Assembly (NCBI RefSeq): GCF_963259705.1 | Contig: NC_081861.1 | Location: 103,836,726 to 103,900,725, forward strand | Direction: 5' to 3' | DNA length: 64,000 bases | Source of the DNA: Myotis daubentonii | Lineage: Eukaryota > Chordata > Mammalia > Chiroptera > Vespertilionidae | The notes under the pieces: model-generated | Told to the model about the DNA's origin: nothing | The model's database searches: none | Seen by the model: only the letters and a program-made list of their open reading frames with translations | Shown here: piece after piece, positions 12,966 to 25,600 of the stretch | Numbering within the stretch: the stretch's first letter is position 1 | Layout of the letters: each line of letters begins with the position of its first letter | Program-made: the position numbers and the translations under genes

Positions 12966-13374
12966 CATAGAATTACTTTTAATATTAATCAGGCCAGTTC
13001 TCTTAATTGCCTGGGGTGAGAACAAAGCTGTATGTTAGAGGTCTTTATTTTATCTACTTACTATAAGAACAAGACCAATTATTACATTGGTAAATACCAA
13101 AAATATATTTCCAAATATCAAGATGATAAAATCAGAATATATATTCTATCAGATCTATTTCTCACGGGCTTTTGAAACTCAAATGCAATATATTTTTATT
13201 TAATTTACTACTTCTATCTATTAAAATAGATCTCAAATTTAAGAAACATGATTACTATAAAGCCTTCTGAATTATTGAATTTGCTTTAGGATTTAACCAA
13301 AAGTTGGGGAAATTTCTTCCCCTTCTGGTATTTGTCCACAAAGGGTTTATAGCTGTATAGTTAATATAAATAAA

Positions 13375-13478
13375 GATCAGCACATTCTTTCATATGGCAC
13401 ATAAATGTTGAATAACTATGTTGTACATGTGAAACTCATATATTATTGTATTCCAACTATACTTTAATAAAAAAAGAA
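13375..13478 (+). repeat. Old L1 3' terminus with poly(A)
   Basis: TATGTTGTACATGTGAAACT followed by CCAACTATACTTTAATAAAA is the typical end of older mammalian L1 subfamilies. Confidence 0.6.
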
Positions 13479-14291
13479 TAAGTTTTGTCATGTTTAAAAT
13501 GTCAAAGATTAACACATTCTTGAAATTACACTTTCTCTTCAATGATAAAAACAGCTGTGAGTGCTTACTTTGTTCTAGGCATTATGCTAAGTGGCATTTA
13601 TATATTTTTTCCTAAATCCCCAGATACATACACAAACTTACAGAATCATACCCTATAATGAAGATAGTAGATGTAAAAGCATAAAAGGGTAGAAAAACTG
13701 AATATAAAAAAATAATTTTTTAAAAGATGTGTAAATTCCCTTAGAAAGTAGCAATTTAGAATTTGAATGATATCAGTCTGAATTCAAAGTCTGACCTACA
13801 TGATATACTGCTTGAATTTTACTACTTTTTGTTATTTATAATAATCCTAGGAATTTGTGTTGAAAGTAAAGTTTACTTTCAGGTTTTATGATTCTGGGAT
13901 ATTCTACAGCACATGATTTTCCTAATCATAGAACCAGTACTGTTGAAGGAGTGGAAGAAGAAGAGGAAGAAGAAAAACTAGAAGAAAAAAAAAGGTGATA
14001 TTTCAAATTTTTATCAAGATGAATGTATTTGTCAAGGATTATTTAGGTTGCAAGTGATAGAAACCGAGCTGAAACTCACTTAAACAAACAAAGAAAATTA
14101 ATTGTTCAAGCAACTTAACCAGTTCAGTAAAGTTGAATTCAGGTACTGAAAAGTATGTTGTAAGAAAACTGACTCTGCATTTCATGACTATGCTTTCCTG
14201 GGGGTTCATTCTAGGTAGGCTTTCCCAGCCCAAGTGACTTGTACACTGGTCTTGCACAGTGAGCTTCACTCTGCACCTCTAGGGTATACAT
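13479..14291. other. No gene or recognisable repeat
   Basis: AT-rich DNA with a short GA-rich patch near 13960. Confidence 0.5.
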
Positions 14292-14766
14292 CAGTGGTTC
14301 CCAACCTTTATTTGGCCATGCCCCACCTAAGCATCTCTAAAATCCTGATGCTCAACCTGTGATATATAATACTTATTATTCAAAAAATAAACTCCTATTC
14401 ATGTGGAGGAAGCCTAAAAGGCCATTAACTTAGTCTAAACAAGCTTCCAAAGAACATGGCATCCGTGAAAGAGAAAAATAAAAGAAATAAAGGACAGTTG
14501 AAGTCCTGAGGAAGAAATCACTAAGAAATTGTTTAAAAAATAATAATATGAAGTGATATGAAAAAATAGCAAATAAAGTTTCAAAACATAAGAGAACTGA
14601 AATGCATAAATATGTCAATACATATTTATATACTATATATGAGGCCCCTAGAACCATAAGAAATGCAAAAAATTCACTGTTAATAACTCATTCTTAAATT
14701 GCCCCCCCTTAAAAATCAAATCCCTCCCCCCCTGGTGAGGCATGTGCACCAGGTTGGGAACCACTG
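14292..14766. mobile_element. hAT-family non-autonomous DNA transposon
   Basis: Terminal inverted repeats CAGTGGTTCCCAACC and GGTTGGGAACCACTG bound a 475-bp AT-rich interior. The 8-bp flanks GTATACAT and GTATAGGT match at 6 of 8 positions, fitting a decayed hAT target duplication. No transposase frame remains. Confidence 0.85.
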
Positions 14767-16310
14767 GTATAGGTAGTGTCTTGCCCAGACCTGCATGGTG
14801 AGCAGTGGATAACTGATTATTGAACCAAACCCTTCAGAAGTATTCGGGCTGTAATTAACCCTTTGCCATACTACCTGGGATTATCAGATACTTACCTGGT
14901 TGCTTGAATATCTCCTTCACATGGACACTAGCCGCATGTGCCACCCCCCCCCGCGCCCCCACCACCACCACATTATCGCCATGCTTGTGCCTAAGAAGCT
15001 GAAACTAAAAATGTCACAAAAAGTTTTTTTTACTGTGAAACTCCAGTACTGACATACTATCAGTTCATTCAAGGTCCATTATATTTTTAAAGTCGGATTC
15101 ACTTTAAATGTCCTTTGAACACATGTATCAGAGTAGAACAGGAGAACCTTTCTGAAAAGGTGCACATGTAATTACCTAGGATGCAATCTGCAAGAGTCCA
15201 GGGGTACCTGGTTTCTTATTTCTGATGAAAAGTGGATGACAAAATCCCACACATAGAGGTAGAATCTTAGATCTGCATGCCTAAACATGCTCCTTGGAAG
15301 TCGTAGACAATTCTCTTCCTAACAACAACAAAAAAAGATGGCTTTATCTAATTTAAAGAAAAGTAAAACCCAGCCCAGGAAGATATACCAAGAAATGCTG
15401 GAATCAATTATTTGAACGGAACATTTTGAGATGTCTCATCCTTGAAAGCAAAATTCCCATTGGTGCTCTGCTGGTAGCCCTGAAATCCTTAAGTTGTTTG
15501 TTGATTAAGTCATGTGAAAAATAAGAGGTTGTGGATGAGAATACTGGACTCCTGTACAGGCATTACTTGAAGAACTCAAATTGCATGATTATTGACAATA
15601 TACATCTGGGAGCGTCCTACCTGCCCCTTACCTCCCCACCTGGATAGAAAGAACAGACTATCATGCTGCCCACCAGTTTGAGACCCAAACTTCAGAAGAA
15701 TGTCCCCAGAAAGCATGCGCTCCTCTATGTTTCTTCAGTGTACTCACTGGAGAATAGAAGACACTGATACACTCCTCTGGATTTAGTTAAATAATATTTG
15801 CACTTTTGTTGGAAAACTGGCCCCTTGTGGGCAATTATTTTCTATGTTCTTGAATTTCACAATTTAATGTAAAACAGTAACTTTGTGTATCCCACGTCTC
15901 CACTATCCTGAGCCCCTTTCCAGCCAAACCCTCAAACTCAGTCCATCCCTGCTCCCTGTCAGACTCGGAAGAGTCACTCAAGGTGTTCTTTTGTGTTTCC
16001 AAAACAATCAGAGGAGGCTGCGACCAGCTGGGTATTCACTCAATTGGATGCAACAGCACCTCCAAATCTGAGCTGCCTGAGCCACCATTGGCGGCAGGTC
16101 AGCTCCCTAAGAGGCCCTGGTTTGCCAATCTCTGCACTCTGCCATGTCCTGAAATCAGGGAGTTAAGAACTGATGGTCCGCACATGTCCACTGGGAGGGA
16201 GGAGACCGCAGAGGAAAGGGGGACTAGACTCCAAAGGACTTTGGCTCCGGTTGGATCTTCCTTTCCTTTCATCCTTTTCATCCTTTTCAAAGAAAGAAAT
16301 ATATATATAA
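14767..16310. other. TBX22 upstream region, no exon identified
   Basis: No gene is recognised. A C-rich run with CCACCACCACC lies near 14942-14971. In other mammals TBX22 has upstream non-coding exons, which I cannot place here from sequence alone. Confidence 0.5.
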
Positions 16311-16313
16311 ATT

Positions 16314-16314
<1 letters not shown>

Positions 16315-16352
<38 letters not shown>
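16315..16352. repeat. (CA)n microsatellite upstream of TBX22
   Basis: About 17 CA units, 175 bp upstream of the TBX22 start codon. Confidence 0.95.
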
Positions 16353-16357
<5 letters not shown>

Positions 16358-16425
16358 ACTTTTTTTTTCTTTGAATATTGATCCAGAAATTGGGGTGTTT
16401 TTTTTTTCTGATTTGGGGATTGTTT

Positions 16426-16436
16426 TCTCTCTTCAG
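16426..16436 (+). promoter_or_regulatory. Possible 3' splice site before TBX22 coding exon 1
   Basis: TTTTCTCTCTTCAG is a strong acceptor-like sequence 90 bases before the ATG. It could join an upstream non-coding exon, as known for TBX22 in other mammals. No donor partner was identified. Confidence 0.3.
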
Positions 16437-16525
16437 CCCTCTGCGCTCTCTCTCCCTCCCTCTCCCTCCTTAAACCAGTTCAGGTTGAAACTTTGCAGTG
16501 CACATTCCCTTCTACCCCTCCAGGG

Positions 16526-16697
16526 ATGGCTCTGAGCTCTCGGGCGCAAGCCTTCTCAGTAGAAGCCTTGGTGGGAAGAACCAGCAAAAGAAAACGGCAA
16601 GATCCAAGAAAGGAGGCGCCGCCTGAGCTACAGGAGAAAGAGGACGGAAAGGAGGAAGAGAGGAGCGGTGCCACAGGGAAGAAGAGCGAGCAGCCGA
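16526..16697 (+). CDS. TBX22: TBX22 coding exon 1
   Basis: Begins at ATG in CCAGGGATGG. Encodes the N-terminus with the eh1-like motif and KRKR, then an acidic Glu/Lys stretch. Ends before GTAAGT after one base of codon 58. Confidence 0.92.
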
Positions 16698-19600
16698 GTA
16701 AGTACCCCTACCTCATCCCAAAGCCCTGCTATTGGAGCTTGCTGGATCTGCAAGTCCCAGCCTAGCCTAAGACGCTGCAGAAAGGTAGATGTCCTGGCCC
16801 AGATGAATGGCCGATATTGGGCCGCGGGGACACTTCGTCCACTTGGCTGTAGGGGAAGTTTCAGAGCCTCCGAGTTCAGCCTGTAATTTTGCGGTTCATT
16901 TACGGTGAAGGGGAGGGTCCCCACATGTTTGTGGAGACGTGAGACTCTCCAGCCTCCCTGATACCCGGAAAGTCGCAAGGTGGCTGTTTCTCAGGGTAGG
17001 AAGCAGGGTACACACCCCAATTCCAAGAAGATTAAGCCTCAGGGACCGAAAATCTCCGAGAGAGTAAGGATGGGCAAATTTGAAGAAGGACCATGCCTTT
17101 AACAGAGCGCATCGTGAACCCATTTGTCTCCGTCAGGGGACAACAGTGGTGTTGTGGGGAACATGGGGATCAGTCTCCAAGGTCCCCGGGGAAGAGATGG
17201 CGGGTCGACTCCGAGATAGGCATTAGCGAGAAGGTGGCGTGCGAACCAGGAAGCTTTCTCAAAAACTCTAGACTTCTCTGTATCCAGCAGAAAAGCGACC
17301 CAAGACAGAGTCCTCAGCAACTTTCTCAGGTTTCGGAGGCCCTGGAGGAGGCGGCGGCGGCAACTGTGGCTGCGAGGGCGGAGGCGGAGGCGGAGGCGGG
17401 GGCTGCAGCGGCTGCAGCGGTGGCGGTGACAACCACAACAAGGGTGAAACTCTGGAAGAGAAAGATGCTATCCAAGTGGAGCTTCAAGGATCTGAGCTGT
17501 GGAAGAGATTCCACGCCATTGGGACTGAGATGATTATTACCAAAGCCGGCAGGTTCGGCTCTGTCCAAGCTGTTTAAGGTCACACAGTAGTCCCTTATTG
17601 TTCTGCTCTCATAAGATGTGATGCCTCCAGCTTTATGCTCTAGCACTCATCCCCACGTGTCCCCATCCTGACAGGCATTAGAAAGCCACTGTTTCTCAAC
17701 TGACCAGATTAGGATGTGCCTGGCCCATGTTAATGGCTCCTTATATCTTTTCTGTACATTGTGACTCCCAAAACTCATTCTTGTTATGTGATATATGACA
17801 AAAAATTAGACCTGCCAAGCTAGGTGCCAGATTCCAACCCCACATTTTAAGCTTATGGTCATGGTACTCTGTTAAAGCCTCATAGTTTTCAGAGGAAAAT
17901 ATCCCGTCTAGCAGCTTCTCAAATCATCATCCCTAGCCCAGACCTGTTAGAGGTGGAGCATTCCCACTTTACCTGGTGCCGTGGGGCTATATTTTAGGGG
18001 CAGCTTGGCAACTTTGTGTGTGTGTCAATCCTAATTTCGCCTTTTTCAAATCTGCCTCACAAAAAAGTTCCACTGAAAACTTGAGAAAGGGGAATAGCAT
18101 TTCTCTCTTACTTTCTCTTCTATAGCTTTTCTTTTTTTATGGTGGTAGTGGGGAGTGGGGTAGACAAAGCCTTGTGGTAAGGATATTCTACTCCAATCAG
18201 AAATCCTGAACTTATTCAATCAAGTATACAACTAACAGTCTTTGTTCTTGTAGCAAATGTCATTTCCTAAACCTGTCTTAGAATGGGAAGGGTATTGTGA
18301 ATTCCTTCACTCCTCATTTGACCCCAACCCTGCCACACTTGAAATGTCTCTAAAAGCACCCAGGTCAGTTGCTATTTCTCTTCTGCAGGCGGATGTTCCC
18401 CTCTGTTCGGGTCAAGGTGAAAGGGCTGGACCCAGGGAAGCAGTACTATGTGGTCATGGATGTAGTGCCTGTGGATTCCAAACGCTATAGGTAACTGGGC
18501 CCTAAGGAGAGTACTACAGGCTCAGGCTGGGAATAGAGTCTGGTCTTTGGAAACCAAGAGTGCTATTTTGAAAACTCTAAAACTCTACCACAGGTAAGGG
18601 ATGTGGGATTTCTTTCCTGTGGGTTTTGAGAGTCAAATTTTCTTGATCAAACCAAATTGTCTTATTCAAACTGGGGTTCAGACTGAGAAAAGGTCATTCC
18701 TCCTTTTTCCTTTCCTTCCTAGAAAGAGATGCCATTTGCTGCTTCAGTGTTTCCCAAACCTCTAGTCTATCCATTGCTCTGGCCTTGTCTGTGCAAACTG
18801 CAGAAGGTGTGGACTCAGATGGCTGTTTGATGGAAGTTTGGGAAGAAATGCCTGAGATTCTGCATCCATACTGGTCTCTAGGTTGTGCTACTTTGGCAGA
18901 AGGTCCTAGAGTAATGCCCTGTTTTGCCATCCAAAGCTAGTCTAGCAGTTACTGTACTTAGGTCCATCTTTTCTTTCTTAGCCTCTTTCCTGAGGCGGAG
19001 GTCAGGTCACAGAGAGTACAAGAAAGCTTGCCTCTTGCTATAAGCACTCTACTTAGTGCTATCTAAAAGTGTCTGAGTTAATCCAAAACCAAGAGGCCCG
19101 AAGTGTGGGCCTGCTAGCACTTTGGCTCAGGAGCTATGGGGTTTGTGCAGGAGCCACTGCACTCTGGCTGTGAGCTGAGAGCTGTGAGCTTTCTACTGAA
19201 GTGGGTGTCGAGCCTTTCTATGAGACAGCTAGGTTTGGAGGTCAGGGGAAAAGCACAGCTCAAGAGCCTGCAGGAGCAAATGTCTGGGAATAACGGAACA
19301 AGCTGTTAGCCTCTAGTATTTGAGCTGTCTTGAAAATGCTGTGCACAACCCAGGGGATGAAATTGGAAATACTGTGAAAATCAGCCTGGAGGCCACATGG
19401 GGAAGAGTTCATGGGAATATTCTGATATGAAGCCTTGTTGGCAAAAGTGCTTCCACAATGGCTCCTGGCGGTGAACTGGACAGACACCTTCCTCACTTCC
19501 TCTCTTCTTCCCTGACACTTGTGGCCCAAGGCATGAGGATTTTTTCTGGCATCTCTGTGAGATAAAACGGGTTAGATCAATTTCTGTTGTGATTTCTGAG

Positions 19601-22600
19601 AGGAAATACAAACCAGACTCTGAAATCCCATGACATTATACTTGTTCTGGCACTGCATTACGTTTTAATGACATATGCTTATTTACAGTTTGCTTTCTGT
19701 CCCTGAATGATCTTTGGAAATCAAGTTTGAACTTCTACTAGTTTCCTTTGGGATTAGTTGGCAAACCTTGGCTGAGGCCATTTGGATCAGATCTTGGCTG
19801 CCTTCTTCTCATGCCCCTAGATTTGGCTGGCTGCAGCTAAAGTTACATTTCTCTTTCCTTTTTCAGGTATGTGTACCACAGCTCTCAGTGGATGGTAGCT
19901 GGGAATACTGACCACTCCTGCATCACTCCCAGACTCTATGTTCACCCAGACTCGCCCTGCTCAGGAGAGACCTGGATGAGGCAGATCATCAGCTTTGATC
20001 GGGTGAAACTTACCAACAATGAAATGGACGACAAAGACCAGGTAAGCGTGCAATCCTTTGTCCTGAGAAAGGGAGGGAGATGATAAGGCATCAGCGAAGA
20101 GGTCATCTTGGATATGCCAAGGGGGCTTCTTCCAGGTGAGTTAATTGTGGTCTTTAAGAACTGATCAAGTTCAGGGCCTATAATGAAAGTAGCTCCTATG
20201 GCCTTTGGTGGCTGAGGCTGAGAGTGCTGCAGGTTGGGAATGGTGAATTAAAGGAGTGTGAGGATCAAATGACACTTGTTTAAGCCTAGATATCTGTACT
20301 GGGAGAGTGGAAAGGAATGTTTCAAAGAGCTCCCTGAAACCTCAGTCTACCAGGCAATTGCTGTGGGCTCTGATTGCCTTCTAGTAGATGGGCCCCTTTG
20401 GTGTGGCATGATGTGTTGGAAGTCTCCTTTCCAGCCACCCACATAGATGGCCTTTTCAAGTCACTTCCATCTTGAGCTTCTTAGGTGCACTCCTTCCTCT
20501 CCCCTTCCAAGTCTGGTCCTATGCCAGCCACACAAGGAAATAGGCAATCTCCAGAAATTAAGAGGTAGGGAATGTCAGGTGGTTGCCCATCGGTTACCAT
20601 TAGCCCAAAGAATTTATGGCAGGCAGTCAGATCCCAGTGACACTTGGGTACAGCACATGGTTACCCACATTTGGAAGTATGGAAAAGCCCCTAGAAATGG
20701 AATCACTGATGGCTCTGATGCCCTGGTGCAGAAATCCCTTAGCCCTGAGCGTCTCTGCCTGGAGCAAAATGGCAGAGAAAAATCCTTGTGTGTGACTAGC
20801 CTTTCTGGTTTAGCTTTACTTTTGTGTGTAGGCAGACTGGGGGTGCTGATGAGAGGAGGACAGTATTGGGGAGGGGAAGCCAGTTTCTAGGCAACATTTG
20901 ATCATTTCTCCTTTAGATCATTCTGCAGTCCATGCACAAGTATAAGCCCCGTGTGCACGTGGTGGAGCAGGACAGCAGAGCCAACCTGTCCTGGATTCAG
21001 TCCCTGCCCACTGAAGGAGTTAAAACATTCTCCTTTGAAGAAACGGAGTTCACCACGGTAACAGCTTATCAAAACCAGCAGGTAAAGCTAACTAGATCCC
21101 TGACAAGCAGTGGTGGTCCCAGAGGGACTTGCAGAATAGAAGAAAGTTGCATATGGATTGAATTTTCCTTGATTTAAACAAACAAACAAACAAACAAGCA
21201 AAAACACAACATAGTCTTATTGCATTTTTACCAAGGCAAGTTTGATTGTGAATTGTGTGGGGTCTTGTGATTAAGAAAGGAGCAAAACAATGTGCCTGGA
21301 GAAAAAGAAAATAACCATTCTAAAGTTGACTTAGAAATATGCTTGCATTTATTTAACATGCCAAAGTACATGTTAAAACGTGTTTTACGGTTTTTGTAAC
21401 CATTAATAGCAATGGAGACAGTGTTATTACTAGTGCACTGACTTTATCTTTCTCTTTTTAATTCATAGATTACCAAACTGAAAATAGACAGGAATCCTTT
21501 TGCTAAGGGATTTAGAGATCCTGGAAGAAACAAGTAAGCAATATAACAATCATATCTAATACTTACATAGCCCTTTTCACAATTATTACAGATAAGAAAA
21601 GTGTGGATCAGAGACTCTGATGCCTTCAATTTTGTAGCTACTAGATGGTAGGAAATGGACCTAGATTTTTTGTCTCCAAAATCTTGCTTCCTCCCACTTT
21701 CTCCCCAATCCACTTTTAAGATATTGCTTATTCTAGCTTTGTGAGTTTTTTTTATTAAATGAATATTTACTCAGGATTTTATTTACAAGTCTAGCTATAA
21801 AAGGAATGATATTTCAGATATTCACCCCTCAAAATCATAAAATAACTCACAAGTTTACATAAATAATTATTTTCAGGAAAAACATTCTGGACTTGCTGAA
21901 GTTTGAATCTCTTTTTCCAGGGGTGTATTGGAAGGGCTTTTAGAGACCTACCCATGGGTGCCTTCTCTCACTCTGGATTTTAAAACTTTTGGTTCAGACA
22001 CACAAAGTAAGAAACATTTTATTAATATTTATTTTTAAATGTTAATTAAATAACTACGGACAAAGCTTTTATACCAAATACTACACATGTTAGAAAATGT
22101 GTGTTTATAAGAAAGTCGGTATATATTTATCTTGATGAAGAGGTAAGAGGCAAAAAGGGAGAGAAGCTGGCATGAAGGTAAAGAGCAGAGATGTGGTAAT
22201 GGTGAATTTATTGACTTCTGTCTTCTTGAGAGCTCCAGATCTCACCTAAATTCTTTAGCATCTTACTATTCATATTCTTTAGGATCTGCCTGTGGTGCAT
22301 TTGTGGACTTAATTGCAAATGTTAGATATGGAAATAAATACTTTGTGTTTTATGAGGAACATTTATCACATATTAAAATGACTTCCATTAAAATAATTTT
22401 AATTGAATTAAAAGTTTCACCGTACTTAGCTCCACTTTTTCTATTGTTGTAGTTGGAAAAATAAATGTTAAAAACAATACTAAGCCATTTCAATTAGCTT
22501 AATTACCACAAGCATTTAAAATATTTGTAATGTATTTGTTCTCAGGTAGGACATTACATGACTAAATAATAATCATAATTAGACAATGCAGGCTTTCTCA

Positions 22601-25600
22601 TGGAAGAATGTATACCTTCATTTACTCTGATATTTAACAATATATAAAAGAGCTTACTTACAAATGACAACAAATTATTTTATCCCTCTTGTCTTTACTT
22701 CATTAAAGTTCTTTGTTTTAGGACATAAATTCAAGGTTATAATTACCTTGAGAAATCATCAATATTACAGTTAGGTTGAGTTTTACACAGTACCATAACA
22801 ACCAATTGAAATGTAAAGAGATGAAGTCTAATCATTTGGCAAAATATTTCAGTGGATTGACTATATTAATTTGGTCTGGAGGAGTGCATAAAATATTTTT
22901 ATATTATCACTTTAATAGCATCAAGGCAGCATGTTTTTAAAAGATACAAGTCAACACAAAGTGCACAAATAAAGAAAAAAAGCTAAATATTATAATTAAT
23001 TGATAATTCGAAAAGCACATTTTCTTAATTATTTAAGACGTCCAGAATACTCTCAAATTGCAAAGAAAAAGGGTACAAATTTTTAAAAATAATTTTGAGC
23101 CCTAACCAGTTTGGCTCAGTGGATAGAGCATTGGCCTGCGGACTGAAGGGTCCCAGGTTCAATTCTGGTCAAGGGCATGAACCTTGGTTGTGGGCACGCC
23201 CCCAGTAGGGGGCGTGCAGGAGGCAGCTGATCGATGTTTCTCTCTCATTGATGTTTCTAACTCTCTATCCCCCTCCCTTCCTCTCTGTAAAAAATCAATA
23301 AAATATATTTAAAAAAAATAATAAAAATAATTTTGAATGTTTAGATATAAAATGTATTTGCCACCATGTTGATAAAAGATTAGCCCATGTACATAAAATA
23401 GAAAAACAATAGTAACACACACAAAAAAACGATTACATTCAGTCAATAACAAATATTTTCAATTCAAACACAAAAATAAGTGCAGAGTTTAGATGTTTGT
23501 GGACCTTATAATTATCCCTAATTTTAGTAGATGCTAGGCAACCATAAAAGGTCACCTGACAACACTGATTTAAACATTTTCATTTTCATCTTCATATTTT
23601 TTAAACTGCAAAATTGTCTTTAACTCTTGATGTAGTGTACTATGGAAGTCTTCTTTTTCATGTATGAAAAAAATCTAATGCATTTAAACATATACTTATT
23701 CATTTTATTAAATTTATTGGTTGACATCCTATGTAATAAAAGCCTAATATGCAAATCTACCGAATGGCAGAATGACCAGTTGCTATGATGCACACTGACC
23801 ACCAGGGGGCAGACACTCGATGCAGGTGGTCAGTGCGCTCCCACAGGGGGAGCACCACTTAGCCAGAAACTGGGCCCACAGCTGGCAAGCACAGTGTCAG
23901 TGCCAGGAACCTCCCCTGCCTCCACAGCAGGCGGGCGGTAAGGAGCAGGGGGTTCTGGACTGTGAGAGCCATGGATTGTGAGGGGGACATCCCCCAAGGG
24001 GTCTTGGACTGTGAGAAGGTGCAGGCCAGACCGAGGGACCCCCCCTCTCCAAGTGCACAAATCTCATGCACCAGGCCTCTAGTTGGTTAATAAAATTTTA
24101 TAGGATTCAGGTGCATAAGACTATAATACATCATCTATAGATTGTACTGTTTTAATTTGTAAAGATTACTTTCATGTGCACTGATTTTTTTTATCAGATT
24201 GTTGCTTTCTATAGAATCCCAATCAACCAATTTGTTTAATTTAGTCAAGAAGGAGGGGGCTTGGGGGACTGGAGGGAAGAAGGTAAAGGTAAAGAGATTA
24301 AGAAAAAGAAAAAAAACATACATATAACACATAGACATAGGCAATAGTGTGGTGATGGCCAAAGGGAAAGGGGGTGGGGAATAGATGGATGTGGACAAAA
24401 GTGGGGTAATGAAAACAAAAAGAAATTTTTCTTGGGGCAAAGGGCACATGATGCAGTGTGCAGATGATGTTTTATTGAGTTGTACACTTGAAACCTGTAT
24501 GTATTAATTTCACCCCAATACATTCAATTAAAATTACATTTGAATTTTGATGAGGATTACATTAAATCTGTATATTGCTTTGGGTAATATGGCCATTTTA
24601 ACTATGTTGATTCTTCCAATCCATGAACACAGGACACTTTTCCATTTTGTTGTGTCTTTTTCAGTCTCTTTTAATAATGTTTTATAATTTTCAAATCGGT
24701 AGCATTTCTGCTGATGTAATTCTTTTAGAAACTTTATGGATTCACTGTGAATTTTATTGGGTGTCTATACAATTAGAAAATAGCCATAGCCACTCATCTC
24801 TTAAGGATAAGTCTTCCTCTATCTTCGGCTTTTGCTGAGATGACAATGCCCTTAAGCTTTTCAGTGTTCTGTAGAAGTCCATTTGTCTGACTGAAAGGTA
24901 CTGTTAGCAAATGCCTTTTATCTTTCTGAGGTCCTAATAAAGGATTTTATACCTCCCCCAAAAATAATAATAATAATGTTTTGTAATTTTCAGTATATAG
25001 GTCTTTCACGTTCTTTGTTATGTTTATTCAATAAAAATAAAAAATGGAAAAGGAACTTTAGTAATTTTTTTAGTTTAAAAAATCTATTTTATATTTATAA
25101 GATACTAGAGGCATGGTGCATGAATTCATGCACCAGTGGGGTCCCTTGGCCTTGCCTGAAGAATCAGGCCGAAATTGGCTCTCTGACATCCCCCAAGGGA
25201 TCCCAGATTATGAGAGGGTGCAGGCCAGACCTAAGGACCCCACTGGTGCACTATCAGGGCCAAGGAGGGATGCAGGAGGTTGGCCAGCCAGGGAGGGACT
25301 GCAGGAGGGCTCTAGGGCGTGTCCAGCCCATCTTGCTCAGACATGATCTGCTGGACCCCAGCAGCAAGCTAATCTACCTGTCAGAGCACCTGCCCCCTGG
25401 TGGTCAGTGCATGTCATAATGACTGGTCAACCAGTCGACTGTCTGCCCCCTGGTGGTCAGTGCACATCAGAGCTAGTGGTTGAGCAGCCTTAGCATATCA
25501 TTAGCATGTTACACTTTGATTGGTTGAATGGACGACCAGATGACCAGACACTTAGCATATTAGGCTTTTATTACACAGGATAATTGGCTCTTGGTCATAT

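Noticed and set aside
17093..17533. 146-codon frame with a poly-Ala/Glu stretch overlapping TBX22 exon 2
   Set aside because: Out of frame with the conserved T-box reading; the Ala run is the shifted reading of the GGC/GGA glycine repeat.
20447..20890. 147-codon frame in TBX22 intron 4
   Set aside because: Intronic, no splice context or family resemblance; a chance frame.
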